Source of the DNA: Rhynchonema sp. JSB1_4
Lineage: Eukaryota > Nematoda > Chromadorea > Monhysterida > Xyalidae
Direction: 5' to 3'
DNA length: 64,000 nucleotides
Assembly: GCA_030248065.1 (NCBI GenBank)
Contig: JASAMV010002389.1
Span: 1 to 64,000, forward strand
Position numbers and translations under genes: made by a program. Under the pieces are notes generated by a model. The model had not been told where the DNA came from, made no database searches, and saw nothing but the letters and a program-made list of their open reading frames with translations. This document shows, piece after piece, positions 36,776-47,900 of this stretch. Numbering within the stretch: position 1 is the first letter of the stretch; each line of letters opens with the position of its first letter.

Positions 36776-37577
36776 CTACCTACTGTACCAGGGGAGGGGC
36801 GGCAACCTACCTACTGTACCAGGCGAGGGGCGGCAACCTACCTACTGTACCTTGGGGGGGGGACCCCCCCCACCCCCCCCCCCCCCCCCCCCAGCCACAC
36901 CATTGCCCAATACCAATACCGGGTGAGACCCAATACCAATACCCAATACCAGATCAATACTACTGAAGTGCCTGGTATTGGGTTTGGTATTGGGTTGGTA
37001 TTGGTATTGAGTATTGGGTTGGTATTGGTATTGGGTATTGGTCTTAGTATTGGTTTGGTATTGGGTTTTTGGTCTGGTATTGGGTTGGTATTGGGTTTGG
37101 TATTGGTTTGGTATTGGGTTTTTGAGTCAGGTATTGGGTTTGGTATTGGTTTGGTATTGGGTTTTCCTGGATTAGTATTGGGTATTGGTTTTGACCCAAT
37201 ACCTGGGCAAGCCCAATACCAATACCCAATACCAATACCAGGCCAGCTTCAATACCAATACCCAATACCCAATACCAGAATTAGACCCAATACCAATACC
37301 AAACACTGGTATTGGTATTGGTATTGGGTGGTATTGGTATTGGGTATTGGGTATTGTGCCCACCCATAGGGGGGGCTCTATTAACTCACTGACCCCATTT
37401 TGGGGGGGGCTCTATTACGGGGGGGGGGCTCTATTCCGGGGGGCCTCTCTTAATTCACTGCCCCGAACCTGAAAAAATTGTTCCCAAAAATACCCCCAAA
37501 AACCCCTAAAAACGGGGTTGAAAGGATGTTTTTTCGCTTGTAATCGCATTTATTCGTGTCTATTCGTCAATTAGAGG

Positions 37578-38025
37578 CAGTGCTGTGGCTACTTTTGCGG
37601 GGCGGGTCGGGTACAGAGGTGGAAAAAATCGGGGCGGGTAGGGGGGTAGTGTACCTGGGATTTTGGGGGGGGGGGGAAAATGCGGTTTGGGGGGGGGGGG
37701 GGGGGGAAGATTTTTCGGGGCGGGTAGGGTACAACACAAGTTTTTTCGCGTGCCTGTTTTTATGTACTAAAAAGTACATATATCGCGCGCAGCGCGAAAT
37801 TTTTTGCACTTTTTAGGGTTTTCGGTCGAAATTTGGGCATTTTTGGCCGAAAAATGGGCATTTTGGCGGTAAAAATCGGGGCGGGTAGGGTACCAGAGCG
37901 GGGCGGGTAGGGGGGTAGGGTACCAGAGCGGGGCGGGTAGGGGGTAGCGTACCAGGCCGGGGCGGGTAGGGTACCATTGGGGGGGGACCCCCCCCCCCCC
38001 ACCCCCACCCCCAGCCACAGCACTG
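37578..38025. mobile_element. hAT-like MITE, family T, copy 2
   Basis: Duplicate of the 33.3 kb T element, with left end CAGTGCTGTGGCTA. Flanks are ATTAGAGG (37570-37577) and ATAAGAGG (38026-38033), so one base has changed since insertion. Confidence 0.88.
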
Positions 38026-38253
38026 ATAAGAGGCGTATTATATGCTCTGAATGAACAACGAACGTGCATAAATGTACCTGTGCACCACTATCAAACCTTA
38101 ATACACTACTGTATAGGGGATGTTACTTAGGGGGGGGCTCTATTCCGGGGTGGGGCTCTATTAATTCACTGACCCCTTTTTGGGGGGCTGTATTACGGGG
38201 GGGGCTCTATTCCGGGGGGGGGGCTGTATTTAGGTTTTTACGGTACTTGGTCA

Positions 38254-38647
38254 GGGTGTTGACGATAGATAGATTGGGACCCGAAATGTGTTGACGATAG
38301 ATAGATGACCCAAGTCCGAAATCTGGGGGGGGGGTCGACCCAAACTTGTTGACGATAGATAGATGGGGGGGGGGGGTCGCCAAAAATCAAGGTATAGTAT
38401 AGTGTACTAAGTGGATAATAATGTGTAAATATTAATGAAAATGTACTAAATCCGCGCGTAGCGCGCGATTTTTTGCCTATTTGGGACAAAAAATACCGAT
38501 TTTGAGGCAAAAATACCCATTTTGGGGTCGAAATGTGTTGACGATAGATAGATTGTTCCCAGCATTTGTTGACGATAGATAGATTTGCCCATAAGTGTTG
38601 ACGATAGATAGATGAAATCAAAAAGTGTTGACGATAGATAGATGAAT
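38254..38647. repeat. Spaced GTTGACGATAGATAGAT array, copy 2
   Basis: Seven GTTGACGATAGATAGAT units with unequal spacers, ending in a run bounded by AAGTACTACCCTG. A TIR-like CAGGGTGTTGACG start faces CAGGGTAGTACTT read on the other strand, but no 8-bp duplication was found. Confidence 0.7.
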
Positions 38648-38689
38648 TTGGGGGGACCCCCCCACCCCCCAAGTACTACCCTGGGGGGC

Positions 38690-39033
38690 TCTATTCCGGG
38701 GGGGCCTCTATTAATTCACTGACCCGAACCTGAAAAATTGTTCCCAGAAATACCCCCAAAAACCCCTAAAAATGGGTTTGAAAGGATGTTTTTTCGCTTG
38801 TAATCGCATTTATTCGTGTCTATTCGTCAATTAGAGGCATATTATGTGCTCTGAACGAACAATAAACGTGCATAAATGTACCTGTGCACCACTATCAGGC
38901 CTTAATACACTACTGTATAGGGGATGTTACTTAGGGGGGGGGCTCTATTAATTCACTGACCCCTTTTTGGGGGGGGCTGTATTACGGGGGGCTCTATTCC
39001 GGGGGGGGGGGCTGTATTTAGGTTTTTACGGTA
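38690..39033. repeat. V'-type repeat, uninterrupted third copy
   Basis: Runs from G-rich CTCTATTCCGGGG arrays to CTGTATTTAGGTTTTTACGG. It contains the empty T target ATTAGAGG at 38830-38837 followed by CATATTATG. Confidence 0.75.
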
Positions 39034-39290
39034 TCCGCCGAACAGATAATGTCTTGTTCATTACTTCATTTCATTTTCTATTTCCTGAATGCAAGCGATT
39101 TGATTGGAGCAGCAGTGGAGTGCCAGAAAGTGAGTGGATTGGATGCAAGGTCTGCGGCCGCAGTGAACATGTCTCCTCCCATCATCATTGTACGGTTGGT
39201 TGGCACTGGCAGGAAGGAACCCGGGACTCATCGGTGTCTGCCATTTTGATCACAGTATCCGTCCCCAAATTTTACCGTATTGTCGGAAAT
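39034..39290. other. Short unique stretch between repeats
   Basis: About 220 bp that does not match the surrounding arrays. The open frame (GCKVCGRSEHVSSHHHC) is not recognisable and has no start or splice support. Confidence 0.3.
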
Positions 39291-39321
39291 AGAAACCCGG
39301 GCTCCTGGTCAGCGCTGTGGC

Positions 39322-39863
39322 TAGGCATGGGCACAATACCACTTTTGACACCCAATACCAATACCCAATACCAATGCCGGCCCTGTACCAATACCCAATA
39401 CCCAATACCAATACCAAATTGGTGACCCAATACCAATACCCAATACCAATACCCAATACCAGATCAATACTACTGAAGTGCCTGGTATTGGGTTTGGTAT
39501 TGGGTTGGTATTGGTATTGAGTATTGGGTATTGGGTTGGTATTGGTATTGGGTATTGGTCTTAGTATTGGTTTGGTATTGGGTTTTTGGTCTGGTATTGG
39601 GTTGGTATTGGGTTTGGTATTGGTTTGGTATTGGTTTTGAGTCAGGTATTGGGTTTGGTATTGGTTTGGCATTGGGTTTTTGTGGATTAGTATTGGGTAT
39701 TGGTTTTGACTCAATACCTGGGCAAACCCAATACCAATACCCAATACCAATACCAGGCCAGCTTCAATACCGATACCCAATACCAGAATTAGACCCAATA
39801 CCAATACCAAACACTGGTATTGGTATTGGGTGGTATTGGTATTGGGTATTGTGCCCACCCATA
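39322..39863. mobile_element. hAT-like MITE, family Z, complete copy nested in T
   Basis: 542 bp from TAGGCATGGGCACAATACC to GGTATTGTGCCCACCCATA, with exact duplications GCTGTGGC (39314-39321, 39864-39871). The interior consists almost wholly of GGTATTGG-type units in opposing orientation. The target lies inside the left end of another T element (CTGTGGCTACTTTCGCGG resumes after it). Confidence 0.9.
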
Positions 39864-39871
39864 GCTGTGGC

Positions 39872-42276
39872 TACTTTCGCGGGGCGGGTACGGTACACAG
39901 GTAAAAAAATCCGGGGCGGGTAGGGGGTAGTATACCTGGAATCTGGGGGGATCCGGTTCAGGTGGGGGGGGGAGATTTTTCGGGGCGGGTGGTGTACCAT
40001 ACAATTTTTTGGTGCCTATTTTTATATGCTATAAGCAGAGGTCGCAATCGGGCCGACCCGGCCCGCACCCCCAAATCTCCGGCCCGGCCCGGCCCGAATT
40101 TTTGTTTTAAGAGGAAAATCGAGCAAAATCGGTGTTGAAAGCGCAAAAAATGGTCATTTTTTGGGTTATGCTTGCGCTAGCAAGCGATTTTGAGCATTTT
40201 GGAGGTAAGAATGGGCGATTTTTACTGTTTTCGGAAAAATTTTAGGGTAGGATACCCCTGGACAAAGAGGCAGGATACCGGATGCCCCCTGGGTGAAAAG
40301 ATCAAGATACCGGATACCGGATACTCACCTTCCCCCCCCCCCCAACGACACCACTGCGGAGTTCCGTGCAGCGGTTAGTGTACCTCCCTGTGGGGAAGGG
40401 GGGAAGACCCAAATCCAGGAAAAAGTCACTTTTTGAGGTAGAAAATTTGACCGATTTTTGGCCCTTTTTGGAAAAAATTCTCCATAAAAAGGGTATTTTG
40501 GCGACTTTTGACAACATCGACCTAAAAATCACCTATTTTAGGCCTAAAAATGCTATTTTAGGTCTAAAAATGCCTATTTTGGGCAAAAATTGAGGCGGTT
40601 AGTGTACCTGGCGCGGCGGTTAGTATACCAGTGTACCTTGGTCGCGGCGGTTAGTGTACCTCAGGGGGCCCCCCAGGAACTACACTGCCCCAACTTGAAG
40701 TCCCCACTTTGGGGTGCCTGAAAGCTATATTTTTGTGTCAAAGCACCTGTGAACAAGCTTATTGTTCATAATATTATTACCGTATTGTCGGAAATAGAAC
40801 CCCCAAAAATTGACCCCCCCAATAATAGAACCCCCCTAAAATCAGAAGAACCCAAAAATCAAGAAGAAAAAATTACACCGGATTTGGAACCCTCTCGGCA
40901 AATGGTGAAAACAATTTTTTGAAAATGATCGAGTGAAAAGATAGAACGTTAGAACGCCAGAATGTCACCGTGTGGACAAAATGTTCAGAAAATGTTGTTT
41001 TTCTTAGATGCCATAACGATATAATTTCGGAAAAAAATGGTCGGAAAAAAAGGAAAAAGAAGGAAATATTTCCTTTTTTTCGTTTTTTCCTATTCGGAAA
41101 GAAAATGAGGAAAAAAAATTTTTTTCCTAACTCTACCTCTCACAACTCCAAATCATACCTCTCACAAGCAATTTTATGCCTTTTTGAGGCAAAAATCGGT
41201 GTTTTTCGACCTTATTTTCCCAAAAATCGCGACCCATCCATAATACCATTTTTAGGCGATTTTCGGCGAAGATTTGGAAAAAGTACTGTTTTTACCTCAT
41301 TTTTTGACCAAAATTGTGTCACAAAAACGGTGTTTTTTCGCCTTTTTGGGTGACCAAAATCATACCTCTCACGCTTCCGGTCCCAACCCCGCATCGTACT
41401 TACCTCCTACACATGGGCCTGCCACTACACTGCCCCTGGGTACAGTAGGTAGCAGTGTAGTTCCTGGTCCGGCGCGGCGGTTAGTGTACCTACTCTTTTG
41501 TTCCGTGCGGCGGTTAGTGCACCTCCCTGGGGAGCAGTGGGGGGAAGTCCCAAATTCAGGAAAAGTCACTTTTTTGAGGCGGAAAATTTGACCGATTTTT
41601 GGCCCTTTCTGGAAAAAATTCTACATAAAAAGGGTATTTTGGCGACTTTTGACAACATCGACCTAAAAATCATCCATTTTAGGCCTAAAAATGCCAATTT
41701 TAGGCCTAAAATTGCCTATTTTAGACAAAAATTGAGGCGGTTAGTGTACCTGGCGCGGCGGTTAGTGTACCAGTGTACCTTGGTCGCGGCGGTTAGTGTA
41801 CCTCAGGGGGGACCCCCCTCCCCCCAGGAACCACTCCCCCCAGAATTTTTGGGGTTTTGAGGTTGAAAAATACCCATTTTTGCCTATGAAAACCATAAAT
41901 TGATGGTTGCAAGGTACTCTCCGGGATGGTTGCAAGGTACCTACCCTTCCCCCCAAGGGGTGGTTGCAACAAGATACCTACCCCCTAGGGGGGGAATACC
42001 CCATCCCCCAGCCACTACACTGCTGCCTACACTGCACCTAGGGGGACCCCCGCAACCCCCCCCCCTGCTACACCATTGGTTCTATTATTGAACCGTATCA
42101 GAGAAGGGGAGATACTGTACCTCAGCGCGGGGGCCACACACCGTACCGGCGAGGGGGAGATACAGTACCTTGGGGGACCCCCCAGCCACAGTACTGCCCC
42201 AGGAACTGCACTGACATAATCTACGCATAATTCTGGACCTCTGGCTGTCTATTTGTTGTTGTTGTCGCTCTATGTG
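39872..42276. repeat. Degraded element ends: T, X, S and W pieces
   Basis: In order: T arrays to about 40010; a lone X end at about 40036 with GGCCCG units and a GCTAGCAAGC core; an S-type right end near 40342-40356; reverse W elements at about 40360-40690 and 41454-41835 (GGCGGTTAGTGTACC arrays, ends CCAGGAACTACACTG and a decayed copy); G/C runs. No gene. Confidence 0.6.
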
Positions 42277-42284
42277 CCTGTCAG

Positions 42285-42674
42285 CAGTGGTGTCGTCAAG
42301 GGGGTGGGGGGTTACCCCCTGGTATGGGAAATCGGCCGGGGGTATTGGGTATGGAAATTTTTCACTTTTGGAACAAGCACCCCTAAGAAATGACTTTTTT
42401 CACCCCGAGAAGTACCAAAATTGACCATTTTTCGTCCAAAAATGTCAAAAATCGCTTGCTCCCGGAAGAAAACTCTGTTTTAAGCATTTTTTAGAAGATT
42501 CTTGGGGTCATTTTTTCAAAAACCCCGCCCTCGGCATGGGAAATTTTTGAGTTTTTGGACAAACCCCCCTGGCCCCTGGTATGGGAAATTTTTGATTTTT
42601 GTGGGTATATATGGGAAATTTCCCAAAAATTGGGCTGGGTATGGGAAAATTTCGATTTCTCAACGACACGACTG
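42285..42674. mobile_element. hAT-like MITE, family S
   Basis: 390 bp, ends CAGTGGTGTCGTCAAG and the mirror of CAGTCGTGTCGTTGAG, exact duplications CCTGTCAG (42277-42284, 42675-42682). Sub-end units read GGTATGGGAAATT. No coding capacity. Confidence 0.9.
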
Positions 42675-42682
42675 CCTGTCAG

Positions 42683-44915
42683 CCTTGATGCCGCCTCACT
42701 TTGATGGCAGAACATTGCTGGAATTTTTGAATTGTCATTGACGGAAGAATATTGCTGATGGTAAATCATTCTATGTTTTTATCGACAAACAAAAAGCAAC
42801 ATGCTCTATTTGTGCACGCAAATTTGTTGTGACATGACTACATGGTTTTGATCTTGTCGTTCTGTTTCATATTGGTTCGTGGGTTGGTTTCGCAAGCATT
42901 TTATTCTCTTCTCATGACGGAAATCTAGACCACGTGCGTTTGTGACGTATCGAGTATCGTGTTGTGGACGCTTAAAAATGCGCTTTTGCGCTTATTTTTT
43001 GTTAATTCAACGTGTGAGTACTTTGTTTTGTGCATTGTGTGACACATTTTCCCCGTGCTTTAGCTGTGTCGCGCTGCTTGGCCTGTGAACCGCCGTGATA
43101 GCTGCCAAACGACTCTTGTTTATGGCACATCATGGTGATTTTTTTAAGATGATTTGATGTTTCCCTTCCTGTGCTAGATAATTCTTGTGTTTGCCTTTTG
43201 ACTCTGTACAAGTCTGTGGCGTCGTACTTGTGTTTCTTGTGACAGCAAACCCATAAAGCATCCGGTCGGTTGCTTGTTTGGGTGTTGTAAATTTTTATCA
43301 CCTTTTCAACGTCCCCTTTCTCATGTAATGTGGGTACATTCAGTCAATCGGCATTATATACGGACGCGTGTGCATAAACCGCCTTTTCAAGCGAAGAATT
43401 TACGGAAAGCCGAAAATGCAGTTTGCTCAGGCATGTAAGTACATACATATGCCGTGTTTTGAAACCAAAAATTCTATGCGTGGCATGTGCGCATAGTTAG
43501 AAAAAGAACGAATGCATGTGGTGCATCTCATCGTCAACTGTTTGCTGGCCGTGGCTTGTTCGGAATGTTTTTTATGCGCTGGTTTTATGCGTGTCATGGG
43601 CGGACAATCATGTGACATATGCGTCAGTACAAGCATCGGAATGTTCACGTAATGTCCTGCCGCCACTTGCCACGCACAGAACCAACCAGCCCCATCCATC
43701 CCCAACGATCGTAAACGGATTTTTGGCCTGGCATGTTATTTGTTGGTGTCGGCATGCTTGTCTGTTGTCTGTCTGTCGCTTTTGCATGTGTAGCAAATTT
43801 CAAAATTCGCTGCCGCACAGTAAAGTACGCCCCATAGTTAATGTCAGGTTCTAAGCCCGAAAATCAACTTGTGAAACATTCAGACAGCCAACACACACGC
43901 AGCTTGCCAGCCAGCCAGGCAGCTGCGCCCAATGTTTCAGTACCGCGCATGGTTAGCGTTCGGGTTTATAACTTGACATTAACTGTGGGGCGTATTTTAC
44001 TGTGCGGCAGCGAATTTGGAAATTCACAATATCTGTCGGATTCTGCTCTGTTCATGTTCTTCGTGTTCATCATAAAAGTATATGTGCATGAAAAGCGCCA
44101 CCCGCCACGTCGACTGTGAAGTTCTTTGTCTATCCAGAACACCCGTCTTGCCGAGCTAGTTGGGGTTTTCATCGGTTCCTTGCCTTTTTGTCAGTGTTCT
44201 TGTGTGTTTGCTAGATATTCTACATCAGTGTCGGAGGCAGAGGTTTTCATTTTAATTCAACCGCGGGTTTCACTGGCACCTAAATATCTGACTTTCAGGT
44301 GCCAAAATCGTACCCTAGCACCTGAATTACATCAACAACTCCACAAAATGCGTGAATTTTGGGTGGCAGTGGCACCTAACCTTCAGAATTCCAGGTTCCA
44401 GTCTTGGAGTGCCATGGCACCAACATTACTAGATCTAAAGTACTGGTTGCAAGTACTCTGTACAGCTGCTGTACCCAGTTCTTAGAGAGGGAAGGATCGA
44501 GGTGGTGCCGGGCGATACCTAGAGGGTTGAGGTCTCCTGTTGGATGAATTTTTGCGTTGCGAGGGAGTGGTACGCGCCGTATCGCGAAGCGTGCGAATTT
44601 CATGCATTTTCACATAAAAGCAGGTGATTTTACGCTAATTTTGACGTTTTGGACAAAAATTGACACACATGGGGCAAACTCAGAATGATACCTAGTGCAC
44701 AAGGCCAAAAGCTTTGGGAGGGCCATCTGGCGCGGTGGACTAGCAATCGCTCGTACTAGGAAAGGTGGTCCCACTCCCACGAACGTCCGCCAACAAAAAC
44801 ACTGTTGTCAATTATACCGTTGATTTTGACATGATGCTTGATTAGTTTTCTGCTCTCTCTCTCTGATTCTGATTCCGAGTTTCGTTTTATCTTCAGACAA
44901 TAATAACTGACAGGC
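42683..44915. other. No gene recognised upstream of the exchanger
   Basis: Holds an inverted-repeat element at 43795-44027 and a TACATACATATG motif at 43440. An open minus-strand frame (43002-43301) has a Cys/His pattern only loosely like a BED finger. The exchanger promoter must lie at its right end, but no motif marks it. Confidence 0.4.
43795..44027. repeat. Inverted-repeat MITE
   Basis: Arms of about 60 bp including TTCGCTGCCGCACAGTAAA and the mirror of CCCATAGTTAATGTCA flank a 100 bp centre. Confidence 0.7.
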
Positions 44916-47900
44916 ATGGCGCACGGCACTGAAATGCAACCAATGAAAAATGGTGAGACGACCAAAAGCGGTGGATCGGCGAATTCAGTTGATGAACCGT
45001 TCAAATTAAAAAGACGCATCAATTTATTCAGCGCATGTGCAATTATTGTTGGTGTTATTATTGGAAGCGGTATTTTTGTGTCTCCGAAAGGTTGGTGTCA
45101 TCGTGTTAAAGTTAGAGTTCATTCACATCGTGTTTTTCTTCAATTTTGTTCAACTCTCAAGTTCATCAGAAGTTGGATCTAGATGTCCAATTCGCACCCG
45201 GAACTTGGTTTTTGTGTAAAATGCGGAACAAATGGCACGTAAAACGTTTCAAAAGAATCATGATTCACATTCATTGGAATGAAAAATGCGTACAAATTTC
45301 TGCTCGCAGGTGTGTTACAAGAATCGGGCAGTGTTGGTCTGGCGTTGATCATCTGGTTGTTTTGTGGCATTTTCTCTACGTTGGGAGCATTATGCTATGC
45401 CGAGCTGGGCACGTCAATACCAAAATCTGGCGGTGACTATGCCTACATCAATGAGGTCAGCGCAGTTTCCACAACTGATAAAAAACTTGTTGATGCTGGG
45501 TGGTGAGCACACATTGATAATGCCAGAATCCGAGAATGCAACATGCGCATGCACAAAAATTGATCACAAAATCCCAGCCTCCTTCCGCCCCTGCCAATTC
45601 AGGCATTCGGCCATCTGCCTGCATTCGTGTTCCTGTGGGTTGCATTGATCGTGATCAACCCGGCATCGAACGCCGTCATCGCAATGACATTCAGCAGCTA
45701 CGTGCTCAAACCAATTTATCCCAATTGTGACGTGCCGGATATCGTAATGCGATTGGTCGCCATCTGTATCATTTGTGCGTCGTCTTTCGCTTCGTTTTTG
45801 TTTCGTTTTCCAACAGGATAGCATTACAGTTGGTGATTCGATCGGATCATTGGTTCATTGGTCACGTGACTTTCTCGACTCGAATAAAGGATAAGAGAAA
45901 AATAGAGTGTACGAATAGATCTCGAGGTATGCTTCTTATACTGGCGGAAAAACCGGTTTTTTATATTTCGTGAAAAAAACGAAGAAAAACCGAAAAAATG
46001 ATAAAGAACAGCAGTGTATAAGGATAGGGGAAGCCTAAATAAGGTATTTTTCACACATACTAATGTTAGTACAGACACAGTACTATGGGTGTTTTTAATG
46101 CTCATTGTGACTAAAACAGTTGAAGCAGCCACATTGACATCGCCCGCCCTTGGCCAAAGTTGTTCTGAACAAAAATATTTCCCAACTTATGTCAAAAATT
46201 GGAAAATTTTGGCTGAGGTTTTTTTTCGGTTTTTTTCACGTCCCAGATCGACCCGGTTTTTTTCGGTTTTTTTTAAAAATTTTTCGTGAAAAAAAAATCG
46301 GTTTTTTTTCATCCGCCAGTATAATGCTTCTTTCTAACAAGGTCGTGATCAATGCGTACCCGGTCCCCTCATCATATTTGACAGTGCTCACAATGAAAAC
46401 GAAGAGAAAATGACGTCCTTCAGGTTTCCTAACGTTCGTCAACTGCTACAACGTCAAGTACGCCACGCGAACGCAAGATATATTTTCGGTGACCAAAGTG
46501 TGCGCCCTGATTATCATCATCATTGCTGGCCTGTACCAGATAATCATTGGTTTGTTTCAAATCAATTGTGCTCCAAGTCACTTTCGCACTGCAAATTAGT
46601 ATCGTAGTTTTTTTTAATTGTATCACATGGACTGTACATACGACAGCATTATCGCGCACGTTGCAAACCTTTTTTCGTTGTTCTTCCCAAGCTTTTGTAT
46701 GTGTACCTAAGCAGATAGCGATCAGTGACAGCTCAAGCACGAATGTGCCAGGTCGAACTTCCGTTTCAATCACGTTATTAACACGAATGATTTAATGCCC
46801 GGTTTTTTGAGCTTCGAAATGAATGGCAGGGTATTCGTTGAGCTGCTCAACTGCATAACTGGAGTGAGAATGGCTGAAGTTTGGCCTCGGCGGGACCCAA
46901 TCTTGTAAAATCATCTAAAAATCGCAATTACCAAAAATATCCAATCAACCAACAAATCAATAACCACAAACCGACTTGCTAACAAGGGCTATGGCTGTAT
47001 TATTAGTACCTGATGATGTGCGAGCTGATGTTTCACACAGGCCGAGCCGACTACCTGCGCATCGACCAAATCATGCTCGGCAGTCGGTATGAACTGGGTC
47101 CGATGTCGCTGTCGGTGTTTTCGGGCATCTTCTCGTTCGCCGGATGGTTCGTTTCTGATTTCGTAATCAATTTTTGCGTTTTTTAGATTCGTATTTTTTG
47201 TTACTCTTTCGTTTCGCGTGTCGATGTGTTTGTGTGCAGTGTGTGGCGCGGATGTGTGTGTGTGTGTGTTTCTGTGCGCGCATGGCCATAAAATACGACT
47301 AAAAAGTGCTGATTTTGGTGCTGCGTTGTCGGTAACGTTTCGATATGTTTTCGCACGTCAGTTACAAATCGAACACAAGAATCGTTGTTTTGTGCGTGTG
47401 TGAACCACCATCTGTCTGTCACGCAGGCGCGAGTGAGCTGAGTTTCGTTTCGTGGCGCGCGTGGTTTCACGGCACGACAAGCGCACATGCCTGGCGTCTC
47501 ACTGTTGCTTTCTATGCGGGACAGTTCACCTTTGGGGGATGGTAAGGCATTCATACATATGTACATGTATAAAACATACCTAACATAACGTACTGTATAC
47601 TAGTCGAGGAACACTTTCATTGTGGTGATGTGTTGTGCGGTTGATATGATAGGTCGACAGTTGAGCATCCATCCGATAGACTTTGTCCAACCACGATTCA
47701 TTTCTAATTTTTTTCTAGGAACTACCTCAATTTCGTTACTGAAGAGCTGAAAGATCCCTACAGGTGAGCGATTTCTTTTACGTTTGCAATGATTCTGATT
47801 TATGCCCCGGTATTGATCAGTGGGTTCGGAATCGAGTTCGCGCAACCAACGCAATGTAAAGAGAATTAAGAGTAATTAAAAGAATTCGCTTTTATACTCT

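Larger units (their letters stand above)
34288..38578. repeat. Tandem duplication, copy 2
   Basis: 4,291 bp counterpart of 28593-34287, beginning inside element V and ending in the GATAGATAGAT array, which here continues into further units. It lacks the W copy-2 and Y insertions, whose empty positions can be read directly. Confidence 0.9.

Noticed and set aside
27235..42674. Centromeric or telomeric satellite
   Set aside because: The arrays are bounded by element ends and target duplications, so they are parts of insertions and not long homogeneous satellites.
43002..43301. BED-like zinc finger on the minus strand
   Set aside because: SNHLKKITMMCH resembles the His end of a BED finger, but the Cys pair is misplaced and no linker or transposase follows.
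44728..44790. Second tRNA-like sequence
   Set aside because: A box A-like TGGCGCGGTGG is present, but there is no convincing box B and no foldable stems.
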